Assembly: GCA_905205195.1 (NCBI GenBank)
Contig: CAJLCS010000025.1
Coordinates: 1 to 28,106, forward strand
Length of the DNA: 28,106 nucleotides
Direction of reading: 5' to 3'
From: an uncultured Eubacteriales bacterium
GTDB lineage: Bacteria; Bacillota; Clostridia; Oscillospirales; Oscillospiraceae
The notes under the pieces were generated by a model, which was not told the DNA's origin, searched no databases, and saw nothing but the letters and a program-made list of their open reading frames with translations. The position numbers and the translations under genes are program-made. Shown here one piece after another: positions 1 to 8,068 of this stretch (within the stretch, counting starts at the first letter, position 1; each line of letters begins with the position of its first letter).

Positions 1-53
1 AGCTTGAACAATTTTTACTTCAGAATATTGTCTAACTTTTTGGGGTCACTTCA
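1..53. mobile_element. Terminal inverted repeat of an IS element (left window edge)
   Basis: Read on the minus strand from position 53 to 1, this starts TGAAGTGACCCC, continues to AAAAAGTTAGACA, then has an 11-base variable stretch and ends in TAAAAATTGTTCAAGCT. The same termini, with a different 10-base middle, occur at 28052-28106 in the opposite orientation. The TG tip points into the window, so the element body lies outside to the left. The tip resembles IS3-family (IS150-group) ends, a recollection of family pattern and not a search result. No transposase is present here. The AraC gene ends 18 bases from the tip, so insertion was intergenic. Confidence 0.7.
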
Positions 54-71
54 AAATCTGCCGCGGGATTT

Positions 72-869
72 TTATCGGTTGTTCAGGTGGGTGTTGTAAT
101 AGCGGCTGCGAAAGGCCGTGGGGGTGATCTTTTCGTGGTACAAAAAGAACTTGATAAACAGATTTTCGTTGGAAAAGCCCAGCTCCGAGGCAATCTGCTT
201 CACCGTCCGGTCCGTGGTCAGCAGAAGGTCCCGGGCCTGCTGGAGCTTGCGCTGATCCAGATAGCTTTTCAGGTTTACGCCCACGCTCTGCCGGAACAGC
301 CGCCCCAGATAGTCCGGATGGAAATGAAACCGGGCCGCCAGCTCCGTCACCGTCAGGTTCCGGTGGCCGTTGATTTTGATATACTCCAGAATCTGGCTGA
401 TCCGGTTGCCCTCCGACAGCGTCTCCGCCCGGGCGCGGCGGTCCAGCTCGTCGAAAATCAGATACCCCTGGGCGTCCGCCGCTCCGGTGGGGCAGCCCGG
501 CGTGTTGGTGATGTGCAGCAGCCGCTTCATCATCTGCTTCAGCTCGTAATAGTCCTTGCCCCGGTAGGTTTTCAGCGGCATGGGCCGGTCGGTGGTAAAA
601 TGGAACCAGTAAAAGGCCGTGGGCGTCTGCTCCGTGCGGGTGCCGCCGTGCTCCACCCCCGGCTCCAGCAAAATGGCCTGATTGGGGTGCAGCGTATAGT
701 CCGTCTGCCCCTCCCGCAGGCAGACGGTGCCCTCCAGCACCAGAATCAGCTCCCAGGTGTCGATGATCCGGGTGGGATGAATCCACGCCCCCTGGGAATG
801 AAACTCGCCGATATGGACATAGGAAAAGGTAGTGCCGTCGTCAAACTGGATCATGTCGGATTTTCTCAC
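72..869 (-). CDS. AraC-family transcriptional regulator
   Basis: This 265-residue protein has the standard two-part AraC/XylS layout. Residues about 10-100 form a cupin-like sugar-sensing domain (IDTWELILVLEG, then LLEPGVEHGG). The C-terminal 100 residues carry two helix-turn-helix motifs (LTVTELAARFHFHPDYLGRL and VKQIASELGFSNENLFIKFF). The longest frame opens with GTG at 869. An ATG five codons later (854) is an alternative, and neither has a strong ribosome binding site, so the start is uncertain. It is divergent from the GH127/GH51 arabinofuranosidase genes and shares their promoter region, so the likely role is a local activator or repressor responding to arabinose or an arabino-oligosaccharide. 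That role is inferred from position. The C terminus looks complete despite the IS end 18 bases downstream. Confidence 0.9.
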   Translation of the reverse strand: MRKSDMIQFDDGTTFSYVHIGEFHSQGAWIHPTRIIDTWELILVLEGTVCLREGQTDYTLHPNQAILLEPGVEHGGTRTEQTPTAFYWFHFTTDRPMPLKTYRGKDYYELKQMMKRLLHITNTPGCPTGAADAQGYLIFDELDRRARAETLSEGNRISQILEYIKINGHRNLTVTELAARFHFHPDYLGRLFRQSVGVNLKSYLDQRKLQQARDLLLTTDRTVKQIASELGFSNENLFIKFFLYHEKITPTAFRSRYYNTHLNNR

Positions 870-889
870 TTATTTTCCGGATTTCGGTA

Positions 890-918
890 TTGCGCGCCGA
901 TCTTGCCGCCATTATAAT
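890..918 (+). promoter_or_regulatory. Promoter for the GH127-GH51 operon
   Basis: The -35 TTGCGC (890-895) and -10 TATAAT (913-918) are separated by 17 bases. The start would fall about 65 bases before the GH127 start codon. The -10 overlaps the -10 of the opposing AraC promoter. Confidence 0.6.
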
Positions 919-940
919 GAAGATACCGCAGGAAAGTCAA
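911..940 (-). promoter_or_regulatory. Promoter for the AraC-family regulator
   Basis: On the minus strand, TTGACT (940-935) and TATAAT (916-911) are separated by 18 bases. The palindromic octamer ATTATAAT at 911-918 supplies the -10 for both directions, so RNA polymerase cannot occupy both promoters at once. Confidence 0.6.
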
Positions 941-989
941 GGCCTGCCCGTGCATTTTATGAAAAATGACGTCAAAGGAGTACGCGTTT

Positions 990-2798
990 ATGAAAAACAT
1001 CCCCTTTTCCCAGGTGACCGTCCATGACGGTTTTTGGAAGGTCAAGCAGGACATGGTCCGGGACACCACCGTCCGGGCCGTCTACCGCCGCTTTGCCGAA
1101 ACCCACCGCTTTGACGCCTTCCGCTGCAAGTGGAAGGAAGAAGGCCGGTATCAGGCCCACATTTTCTGGGACTCGGACGTGGCCAAATGGATCGAGGGCG
1201 TGGCTTACCTGCTGACCTTCCGGCGGGATCCGGAGCTGGAGGCCATCTGCGACGAGACCATTGCCCGCATTGTGGAAAATGCCGACGAGCACGGCTACTT
1301 CAACAGCTATTTCCTCACCGACCGGCAGGATCAGCGCTTTCAGGACCGGAACTGCCATGAGCTTTACTGCGCCGGTCACCTGATCGAGGCCGCCGTGGCC
1401 TACCGGGACGCCACCGGCAAGGATGCGTTCCTGAAGGCCATGTGCCGCTATGCGGACTACATCGAGCAGGTTTTCAAAATCGAGGATTCCGCCGCCTTCA
1501 CCACCCCGGGCCACCCGGAGCTGGAGCTGGCGCTGGTGAAGCTCTACCGCGCCACCGGCGAAAAGCGGTATCTGGACCTGTCCAAATTCTTCATCGACAA
1601 GCACGGCAACAACCCGAAGGACCACGAGCTTTACGTCACCGCCAACAGCAACTACAACATGGATGCCCTGCCCCTGCGGGAGGTGTCCCAGCCGGACGGC
1701 CACTGCGTCCGGGCACTGTATCTGCTGTGCGGCATGATCGACGTGGCCACGGAATACGGCGACGCGGCGCTGATTGATGCCTGCAAGCGCTGCTTTGACA
1801 GCATCGTACAGAAGCGGATGTACGTCACCGGCAGCGTCGGCTCCACCCACATCGGCGAGGCCTTCACCGTGGATTACGACCTGCCCAACCGGACCGCCTA
1901 TACGGAAACCTGCGCCGCCATCGCCCTGGCCCTGTTCGCCTCCCGGATGCAGACGCTGGAAGCCGACGGCCGGTATGCCGACACGGTGGAGCGGGCACTG
2001 TTCAACGGAATGCTCTCCGGCATTTCCATGGACGGCAAGTCCTTCTTCTACGAAAATCCGCTGGAAATCGACCCGGATTTCAACGACGTCAACGTTTCCA
2101 CCACCCAGAAAGAGCGGCTCCCCATCACCCAGCGGCTGGAAGTGTTCGACTGTTCCTGCTGCCCGCCCAATCTGGTGCGGCTGATCCCCTCCGTGGGCGG
2201 CATGGCCTACGGCCGCAGCGATGACACCGTCTTTGTCCACCAGTATCTGGCCAGCACCGTCCGGGACGGCGAGCTGGAGCTGACGGTGGAAACCCGCTAT
2301 CCGGAAAACGGGGACATCACCCTCCGCGTCCGGGGCGCCGGGCGCATTGCATTGCGGATTCCCGGCTGGTGCCCGGCCTTCCGGCTGGACCGGCCTTACA
2401 CGCTGAAAAAGGGCTATGCTTATGTCAACCTTGACGGCGATACGACGCTGCACCTGACGCTGGAAATGCCCATCACCTTCCTCACCGCCAACCGCCGCGT
2501 CCACGCCGACGCCGGGCGCGTGGCCGTCACCCGGGGGCCGGTGGTGTACTGCCTGGAAGGCCCGGACAATCCCCGGGACCTGCACAACATCCGGCTGGAC
2601 CCCAACGGCAGCTGGAAACCCGTCCCCGGCCCCTTCCTGTTGCCGGATCTGGAAGGCGTCGGACAGATGCCGGTAGACGACGACCGGCTCTACGCGCCCC
2701 TTGGCGAAACCCGGCAGGTTTCCGTCCGTCTGATCCCCTATTACGCCTTTGCCAACCGCGGCACCTCGGAAATGGAAGTCTGGGCGCTGCACATCTGA
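990..2798 (+). CDS. GH127 beta-L-arabinofuranosidase
   Basis: This glycoside hydrolase family 127 enzyme (602 residues) removes terminal beta-L-arabinofuranose from arabino-oligosaccharides. The family uses a zinc-bound cysteine nucleophile. The motifs fit the characterised Bifidobacterium enzyme HypBA1: GEAF with Glu290 (acid/base), ETC with Glu306 and Cys308 (zinc ligands) and CSCCPPN with Cys390 and Cys391 (nucleophile and zinc ligand). Spacing between these residues is close to that of HypBA1. An upstream in-frame ATG at 966 exists, but AAAGGAG at 974-980 sits ten bases before the ATG at 990, which decides the start. There is no signal peptide, so it acts in the cytoplasm on imported oligomers. 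The GH51 gene follows after 16 bases and is surely co-transcribed. A broader aceric acid or arabinose specificity within GH127 cannot be excluded. Confidence 0.92.
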   Translation: MKNIPFSQVTVHDGFWKVKQDMVRDTTVRAVYRRFAETHRFDAFRCKWKEEGRYQAHIFWDSDVAKWIEGVAYLLTFRRDPELEAICDETIARIVENADEHGYFNSYFLTDRQDQRFQDRNCHELYCAGHLIEAAVAYRDATGKDAFLKAMCRYADYIEQVFKIEDSAAFTTPGHPELELALVKLYRATGEKRYLDLSKFFIDKHGNNPKDHELYVTANSNYNMDALPLREVSQPDGHCVRALYLLCGMIDVATEYGDAALIDACKRCFDSIVQKRMYVTGSVGSTHIGEAFTVDYDLPNRTAYTETCAAIALALFASRMQTLEADGRYADTVERALFNGMLSGISMDGKSFFYENPLEIDPDFNDVNVSTTQKERLPITQRLEVFDCSCCPPNLVRLIPSVGGMAYGRSDDTVFVHQYLASTVRDGELELTVETRYPENGDITLRVRGAGRIALRIPGWCPAFRLDRPYTLKKGYAYVNLDGDTTLHLTLEMPITFLTANRRVHADAGRVAVTRGPVVYCLEGPDNPRDLHNIRLDPNGSWKPVPGPFLLPDLEGVGQMPVDDDRLYAPLGETRQVSVRLIPYYAFANRGTSEMEVWALHI

Positions 2799-2814
2799 AA
2801 AGGAGGAATCCGTC

Positions 2815-4299
2815 ATGAAAGCCAGCTTAACCGTCAACCGTCTGTTCGCCGTCGGGGACATTGATCCCCGCATCTACGGCGCCTTTCTGGAACATCTGGG
2901 CCGGGCCGTTTACGGCGGCATCTACGAGCCGGGCCACCCCACCGCCGACGAAAACGGCTTCCGCAGGGACGTTCTGGCGCTGGTCCGGCAGCTTGAAATT
3001 CCCATTATCCGCTACCCCGGCGGCAATTTCGTCTCCGGCTACCGCTGGGAGGATGGCACCGGCGACAAGGCCGCCCGCCCCCGCCGCATGGAGCTGGCCT
3101 GGAATTCGGTGGAGCAGAACGAGGTGGGCATCGACGAATTCCAGCAGTGGGCCAAGCTGGCCGGCAGCCAGGTAATGATGGCCGTGAACCTGGGTACCCG
3201 GGGACCGGCCGAGGCCCGGGACTGCCTGGAATACTGCAACGGCACCGCCCACACCTACTATGCGGACCTGCGCCGGAAAAACGGCTTCGAGCAGCCCTTC
3301 GGCATTCCCCTCTGGTGCCTGGGCAACGAAATGGACGGTCCCTGGCAGATCGGCCACAAGACGGCGGAGGAGTACGGCCGGGTGGCCGAGGAAACCGCCA
3401 AGCTGATGAAATGGACCGATCCTTCCGTGGAGCTGGTGGTCTGCGGCAGCTCCAGCTTCCAGATGCCCACCTTCGGCGACTGGGAGCTGACGGTGCTGGA
3501 TCACACCTATCCCTATGTGGATTATCTGTCCCTGCACACCTATTACGGCAACCCCGAGGACGACACACCCGCTTTCCTTGCCCGCTCCGTGGACATGGAC
3601 GCCTTTATCCGCGCCGTGGGCGCCATCTGCGACACGGTCAAGGCCAAAAAGCACGGAAAGAAGGACATTTACCTGTCCTTTGACGAATGGAACGTCTGGT
3701 ACCACAGCGGCGGCGAAAAGGTGGAGCCATGGCAGGTGGGCCGTCCCCAGCTGGAGGACCTGTACAACTTTGAGGATGCGCTGCTGGTGGGCTGTATGCT
3801 CATGACGCTGCAAAACAACTGCGACCGGGTGAAAATCGCCTGTCTGGCCCAGCTGGTCAACGTCATCGCCCCCATTATGACGGAAAACGGCGGCAAGGCA
3901 TGGGCGCAGACCATTTTCTACCCCTTCCTGTACGCCTCCGTCTACGGCCGTGGCCGGACGCTGCAGACGCTGGTGCAGTGCGACACCTACGAAACCGCCG
4001 ACCACCCTGCCGTCCCCTATCTGGAGGCGTCCGTCATCGACTGCCCGGAAAAGCAGGAGCTGATTGTTTTCGCCGTGAACCGGAGCCTGACGGAGGACAT
4101 GGCATTGACGCTCCAGGCGGAGCACTATCCGGACTACCGCCTCACCGAGCACATCGAGCTGTACTGCGACGATCTGAAGGCCGTCAACACCCGGGACGAC
4201 ACGCCGGTGTCGCCGGTCACCGTGCCGGTGCCGGAAAGCGGCCCCGTAACGCTGAAAAAGCACTCCTGGAATCTGCTGCGCCTGCGCCGCAGCATCTGA
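2815..4299 (+). CDS. abfA: GH51 alpha-L-arabinofuranosidase
   Basis: This 494-residue intracellular retaining arabinofuranosidase hydrolyses terminal alpha-L-arabinofuranosyl groups of arabinan and arabinoxylan oligomers. The TIM barrel shows the family landmarks IRYPGGNFVSGYRWEDG (about 65-81), CLGNEMDGPWQIGHK with acid/base Glu172 and LSFDEWNVWYH with nucleophile Glu291. These positions lie close to those of well-studied Geobacillus GH51 enzymes. A C-terminal beta-sandwich follows from about residue 380. The start at 2815 is fixed by AAAAGGAGG ending nine bases upstream; an earlier in-frame ATG at 2749 lies inside the GH127 gene. Pairing an alpha- and a beta-L-arabinofuranosidase in one operon suggests complete removal of mixed-linkage arabinose side chains. 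No transporter or arabinose isomerase is in the window. There is no signal peptide. Confidence 0.95.
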   Translation: MKASLTVNRLFAVGDIDPRIYGAFLEHLGRAVYGGIYEPGHPTADENGFRRDVLALVRQLEIPIIRYPGGNFVSGYRWEDGTGDKAARPRRMELAWNSVEQNEVGIDEFQQWAKLAGSQVMMAVNLGTRGPAEARDCLEYCNGTAHTYYADLRRKNGFEQPFGIPLWCLGNEMDGPWQIGHKTAEEYGRVAEETAKLMKWTDPSVELVVCGSSSFQMPTFGDWELTVLDHTYPYVDYLSLHTYYGNPEDDTPAFLARSVDMDAFIRAVGAICDTVKAKKHGKKDIYLSFDEWNVWYHSGGEKVEPWQVGRPQLEDLYNFEDALLVGCMLMTLQNNCDRVKIACLAQLVNVIAPIMTENGGKAWAQTIFYPFLYASVYGRGRTLQTLVQCDTYETADHPAVPYLEASVIDCPEKQELIVFAVNRSLTEDMALTLQAEHYPDYRLTEHIELYCDDLKAVNTRDDTPVSPVTVPVPESGPVTLKKHSWNLLRLRRSI

Positions 4300-4316
4300 G
4301 CGGCAAACGCAAAAGT

Positions 4317-4340
4317 GCCCGGCTCCTTTCGGAGCCGGGC
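4317..4340. terminator. Bidirectional terminator between abfA and htpG
   Basis: A perfect 10-bp GC-rich stem (GCCCGGCTCC / GGAGCCGGGC) with a TTTC loop sits between two converging genes. The flanking bases give a short T-rich tail in each direction (ACGTTTATT on plus, ACTTTTGCG on minus), so it can serve both. Confidence 0.8.
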
Positions 4341-4351
4341 AACGTTTATTC

Positions 4352-6268
4352 TCAGTGCATCAGCTTGCACACCAGATCGGTGTAGGCCACCGGATCCTCC
4401 AGCGGCAGGTCCGCCATCAGCTGAGCCTGATAGCACAGCAGCTGGGCGTAGTCCTTCGCCTTGACGGGGTCCTCGGTCATGGCCTTTTCCATGGCCTTGA
4501 CGGCCTCGTGATCCGGGTTCAACTCCAGAATCCGGCCCACCGGATAGGCAAATTCCGGGTTGACCCGCTTCATGTACTTCTCCATCTCGAAGCTCATGCC
4601 CGCATCCGGCGTCATGCACACGGGGTGGCAGCCCAGATTCTCGGACAGCTTGACCTCCTTCACCTGATCGCCCAGCGTCTCCTTGACGAAGGTGAGCATC
4701 CCCTTCAGCTCCTCCGCCTTGGCCTCGGCGTCCTTCTTTTCCTCCTCGGTCTGAAGGCCCAGGTCCTCGGTGGTCACGTTGCAGAACTGCTTCTCGGCAT
4801 AGGTGCCCAACGTCTGGGGGATGAATTCGTCCACATCCTCGGTAAAGAGCAGGACGTCATAGCCCTTCTTCGCCAGCGTCTCCACCTGCGGCAGCTTGGC
4901 CAGACGGTCCTTGTTTTCGCCGGGGGCGTAGTAAATCTTCTCCTGCCCTTCGGCCATGGCATCCACATACTCCTGCAGGCTCACCTGCTTGCCCTGCTTG
5001 TGGCTGTAGAACAGCAGCAGGTCCTGGGTGGCGTCCTTGTGGGCGCCGTAGTCGGACACCGTGCCGTACTTCAGCTGACGGCCGAAGGCGGCATAGAATT
5101 CCTCGTACTTGGCCCGGTCGTCCTTCATCAGGTTCAGCAGCTCGCTCTTGATCCGCTTTTCCAGATTCCGGGCGATGATGGTCAGCTGGCGGTTGTGCTG
5201 CAGCATTTCACGGCTGATGTTCAGGGACAGATCCTGGCTGTCTACCACGCCGCGGATAAAGCGGAAATGCTCCGGCAGCAGGTCCTCGCAGTTTTCCATA
5301 ATCATCACGCCGGAGGAGTAGAGCTGCAGGCCCCGCTTGAAGTCCTTGGAGTAGAAGTCAAAGGGCGCCTTGCTGGGGATATACAGCAGCGCCTTGAAGG
5401 ACACCATACCCTCGGCGCTCATGTGAATCGTCTTGATGGGCTTGTTGTAGTCAAAGAACTTCTCCCGATAGAAGGCATCGTACTCTTCCTCGGTGACGTC
5501 CTTGGAATTGCGCTGCCAGATCGGCACCATGGAGTTGAGCGTCTCCACCTCGGTGTACTGCTCGTACTCCGGGGCCTTCTTCTCGTCCTTTTCCTCCTGG
5601 GTCTGCTCCTTCATCCGGGATTTGGTCACTTCCATGCGGATGGGGTAGCGGATGTAGTCGGAGTACTTCCGGACCAGCTCCCGGATCTTGTATTCGTCCA
5701 GGAATTCGCTGTACTTTTCGTCCTCCGTGTCCTCCTTGAGGGTCATGATGACGTCGGTACCGGCGGCATCCCGGGTGGTTTCCTCCATGGTGTAGCCGTC
5801 GGAGCCGTTGGACACCCACTTCCACGCCTTGTCCTCGCCGTACTTTCTGGAGATCACGGTGACGGAGGAGGCGACCATGAAGGCGGAGTAGAAGCCCACG
5901 CCGAACTGGCCGATGATGTCCACATCCCCGGTCTTGTCGTTTTTCTCCATGGCCTGCTTGAAGCTCAGAGAGCCGGACTTGCAGATGGTGCCCAGATTTT
6001 CCTCCATTTCGGCCTTGCTCATACCGATGCCGTTATCGGAAACCGTCAGCGTTTTGTGCTCCGGGTCCCGGGTCAGGGTAATGGCAAAGTCCCCCCGGCT
6101 CAGGCCCACCTTGTCGTCGGTCAGCGCCTGATAGGCCAGCTTATCAATGGCGTCGGAGGCATTGGAGATGATTTCCCGGAGGAAAATCTCCTGATGGGTA
6201 TAAATAGAATGAATCATCAGATCCAGCAAACGCTGGGATTCAGCTTTGAATTGCTGCTTTTCGATCAT
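4352..6268 (-). CDS. htpG: Chaperone protein HtpG (bacterial Hsp90)
   Basis: This ATP-dependent chaperone of 638 residues acts as a homodimer in the cytoplasm on late-folding clients. The N-terminal GHKL ATPase domain is intact: EIISNASDAIDKL with Glu32 and Asn36, DNGIGM at 78-83 and GQFGVGFYSAF at about 120-130. The middle domain (about 230-500) and a C-terminal dimerisation domain complete the family. The start is taken at 6268, where GAAAGGA lies eleven bases upstream. A longer frame to 6298 would run into the CIRCE operator and is rejected. The gene is monocistronic, with its own promoter and terminator. The perfect CIRCE site over the transcription start implies repression by HrcA, which differs from Bacillus subtilis, where htpG is outside the HrcA regulon. 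Confidence 0.97.
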   Translation of the reverse strand: MIEKQQFKAESQRLLDLMIHSIYTHQEIFLREIISNASDAIDKLAYQALTDDKVGLSRGDFAITLTRDPEHKTLTVSDNGIGMSKAEMEENLGTICKSGSLSFKQAMEKNDKTGDVDIIGQFGVGFYSAFMVASSVTVISRKYGEDKAWKWVSNGSDGYTMEETTRDAAGTDVIMTLKEDTEDEKYSEFLDEYKIRELVRKYSDYIRYPIRMEVTKSRMKEQTQEEKDEKKAPEYEQYTEVETLNSMVPIWQRNSKDVTEEEYDAFYREKFFDYNKPIKTIHMSAEGMVSFKALLYIPSKAPFDFYSKDFKRGLQLYSSGVMIMENCEDLLPEHFRFIRGVVDSQDLSLNISREMLQHNRQLTIIARNLEKRIKSELLNLMKDDRAKYEEFYAAFGRQLKYGTVSDYGAHKDATQDLLLFYSHKQGKQVSLQEYVDAMAEGQEKIYYAPGENKDRLAKLPQVETLAKKGYDVLLFTEDVDEFIPQTLGTYAEKQFCNVTTEDLGLQTEEEKKDAEAKAEELKGMLTFVKETLGDQVKEVKLSENLGCHPVCMTPDAGMSFEMEKYMKRVNPEFAYPVGRILELNPDHEAVKAMEKAMTEDPVKAKDYAQLLCYQAQLMADLPLEDPVAYTDLVCKLMH

Positions 6269-6291
6269 AATCGTTCGCGTCCTTTCCAGAG

Positions 6292-6318
6292 TTAGCACTC
6301 AATCGTTATGAGTGCTAA
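6292..6318 (-). promoter_or_regulatory. CIRCE operator (HrcA binding site) of htpG
   Basis: TTAGCACTC, nine spacer bases and GAGTGCTAA form a perfect inverted repeat matching the CIRCE consensus. It begins one base downstream of the -10 (6320-6325) and covers the predicted transcription start. Bound HrcA would block initiation until heat or misfolded protein titrates GroEL. Confidence 0.95.
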
Positions 6319-6319
6319 T

Positions 6320-6347
6320 ATTATAGCGCACTTCCGAAAAAAAACAA
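6320..6347 (-). promoter_or_regulatory. htpG: htpG promoter
   Basis: On the minus strand, -35 TTGTTT (6347-6342) and -10 TATAAT (6325-6320) have a 16-base spacer, immediately upstream of the CIRCE operator. Confidence 0.75.
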
Positions 6348-6367
6348 GCCCTCCGGGAAAAAATTCT

Positions 6368-6395
6368 TTGCTTATTTCCGGTTCTGTGGTATGAT
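6368..6395 (+). promoter_or_regulatory. Promoter for the ABC-F/argS operon
   Basis: TTGCTT (6368-6373) and TATGAT (6390-6395) have a 16-base spacer, about 65 bases before the ABC-F start codon. It is divergent from the htpG promoter, with about 20 bases between the two -35 boxes. Confidence 0.5.
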
Positions 6396-6460
6396 TAGAG
6401 TGTATTGTTATGCGTTTTGGGTTTCAAGCGCGAAAACGGAATGAGTTTGAAGGAGTCAAT

Positions 6461-8065
6461 ATGATTACAGTCAGCAATTTAGGAATGCAGTTCGGCGGCC
6501 AGTGGCTGTTCCAGCATGTGGACCTGCAGTTCCTGCCGGGCAACTGCTACGGCATTATCGGCGCCAACGGCGCAGGCAAGTCCACCTTCCTGCGGATTCT
6601 CTACGGGGAGCTGGATTCCACCACCGGCAGCATTTCCATTTCCCCCAATCAGCGGGTGTCCGTTCTGAAACAGAACCAGAACGCCTACGACGGCTATTCC
6701 GTCATGGACACCGTGATTATGGGCAATCAGCACCTCTATGACGTCATGAAGGAAAAGGACGCCATTTACGAAAAGCCCGATTTCACCGACGAGGACGGCC
6801 TGCGGGCCGCCGATCTGGAGGCGGAATTTGCGGAGCTGGGCGGCTGGGAGGCCGAGTCCGACGCGTCCCGGATTCTGCAGGGTCTGGGGGTCCCCACGGA
6901 GAACCACTACGACCTGATGGGCGACACCGATCCCCGGCTGAAGGTGAAGGTCCTGCTGGCCCAGGCCCTGTTCGGCAATCCCGACATCGTCATGCTGGAC
7001 GAGCCGACCAACAACTTGGACATTGAATCCATCAACTGGCTGGAGGACTTCCTGCTGGATTTCCCCGGCATGGTCATCGCCGTGTCCCACGACCGGCACT
7101 TCCTGAACACCGTCTGCACCCACACCGTAGACATCGACTACGGCAAAATCAAGATGTATGTGGGCAACTACGACTTCTGGTACGAATCCAGCCAGATGGT
7201 GCAGGCCATGATCCGCAACAAGAACAAGCGGAATCAGGAAAAAATCGAGGAATTGCAGCTGTTCATCCAGCGCTTCTCCGCCAATAAGGCCAAAAGCAAG
7301 CAGGCCACGGCCCGCCGCCGTCTGCTGGACAAGCTGACCGTGGAGGAAATGCCCTGCTCTACCCGGCGCTATCCCTTCGTGGGCTTCCAGCCCGAGCGGG
7401 AGCTGGGCAAGGACGTGCTGACGGTGAACGACGTTTCCTATTCCGCCGACGGCGTGAAGCTGCTGGACAAGGTCTATTTTTCCGTCAACCGGACGGACAA
7501 AATCGCCTTTGTGGGTGAAAACGAGCTGGCCCAGACGGCGCTGTTCCAGATTCTGATGGAGGAACTGACCCCCGATGAGGGCAGCATCAAGTGGGGCGTT
7601 TCCACCTCCCGGAGCTATCTGCCCAAGGACAACAGCTCCTATTTTGACGGCTGCCAGACCGAGCTGGTGGACTGGCTGCGGCAGTACTCCGCCAAGAAGG
7701 ACGACGTTTACCTCCGGGGCTTCCTGGGGCGGATGCTGTTCTCCGGCGAGGACGTGTTCAAACCGGTGACGGTGCTCTCCGGCGGCGAAAAGGTCCGGTG
7801 TATGCTCTCGAAAATGATGCTCAGCGGCGCCAATGTGCTGCTGCTGGATCAGCCCACCAACCATCTGGATATGGAGTCCATTCAGGCCGTCAACAAGGGG
7901 CTGGAGGCTTTCCCCGGCGTGGTGCTGCTGGCCAGCCATGACCATGAAATGCTGTCCTCCGTCTGTAACCGGGTCATTGCGTTCCAGAGCGACGGCACCA
8001 TCGTGGACCGCTACGGCAACTACGACGATTACCTTGCCTGGATGGAAGAACAAAAGGAGAAGTAA
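6461..8065 (+). CDS. ABC-F family ATPase (YkpA/YbiT-like), one ATP site degenerate
   Basis: This soluble protein of 534 residues has two ABC domains in one chain and no membrane segments. ABC-F proteins bind the ribosomal E site and act in translation or antibiotic protection. NBD1 has Walker A GANGAGKST (Lys40) and Walker B LDEPTNNLD (Glu181). The linker (about 235-300) is basic and helical. NBD2 has an intact signature LSGGEK (439-444), but its Walker A reads GENELAQTA, with Gln358 in place of the lysine. Its Walker B reads LLLDQPTNHLD, with Gln464 in place of the catalytic glutamate. The NBD1 signature is also lost (TDPRLK where LSGGxK is expected). So the site formed by NBD2 Walker motifs and the NBD1 signature is dead on all three counts, while the other is canonical. 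The start at 6461 follows GAAGGAG by five bases. argS begins three bases after the stop. Confidence 0.93.
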   Translation: MITVSNLGMQFGGQWLFQHVDLQFLPGNCYGIIGANGAGKSTFLRILYGELDSTTGSISISPNQRVSVLKQNQNAYDGYSVMDTVIMGNQHLYDVMKEKDAIYEKPDFTDEDGLRAADLEAEFAELGGWEAESDASRILQGLGVPTENHYDLMGDTDPRLKVKVLLAQALFGNPDIVMLDEPTNNLDIESINWLEDFLLDFPGMVIAVSHDRHFLNTVCTHTVDIDYGKIKMYVGNYDFWYESSQMVQAMIRNKNKRNQEKIEELQLFIQRFSANKAKSKQATARRRLLDKLTVEEMPCSTRRYPFVGFQPERELGKDVLTVNDVSYSADGVKLLDKVYFSVNRTDKIAFVGENELAQTALFQILMEELTPDEGSIKWGVSTSRSYLPKDNSSYFDGCQTELVDWLRQYSAKKDDVYLRGFLGRMLFSGEDVFKPVTVLSGGEKVRCMLSKMMLSGANVLLLDQPTNHLDMESIQAVNKGLEAFPGVVLLASHDHEMLSSVCNRVIAFQSDGTIVDRYGNYDDYLAWMEEQKEK

Positions 8066-8068
8066 GCC

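Noticed and set aside
967..974. TGACGTCA palindrome just before the GH127 ribosome binding site
   Set aside because: An eight-base palindrome is short and stands alone; no second copy is seen near the regulator's promoter, so it cannot be called an operator.
972..2873. Very long open frame on the minus strand across the GH127 gene
   Set aside because: It is the antisense shadow of a GC-rich gene. It has no ribosome binding site, and its composition (Gly, His, Val, Gln rich) is typical of such shadows.
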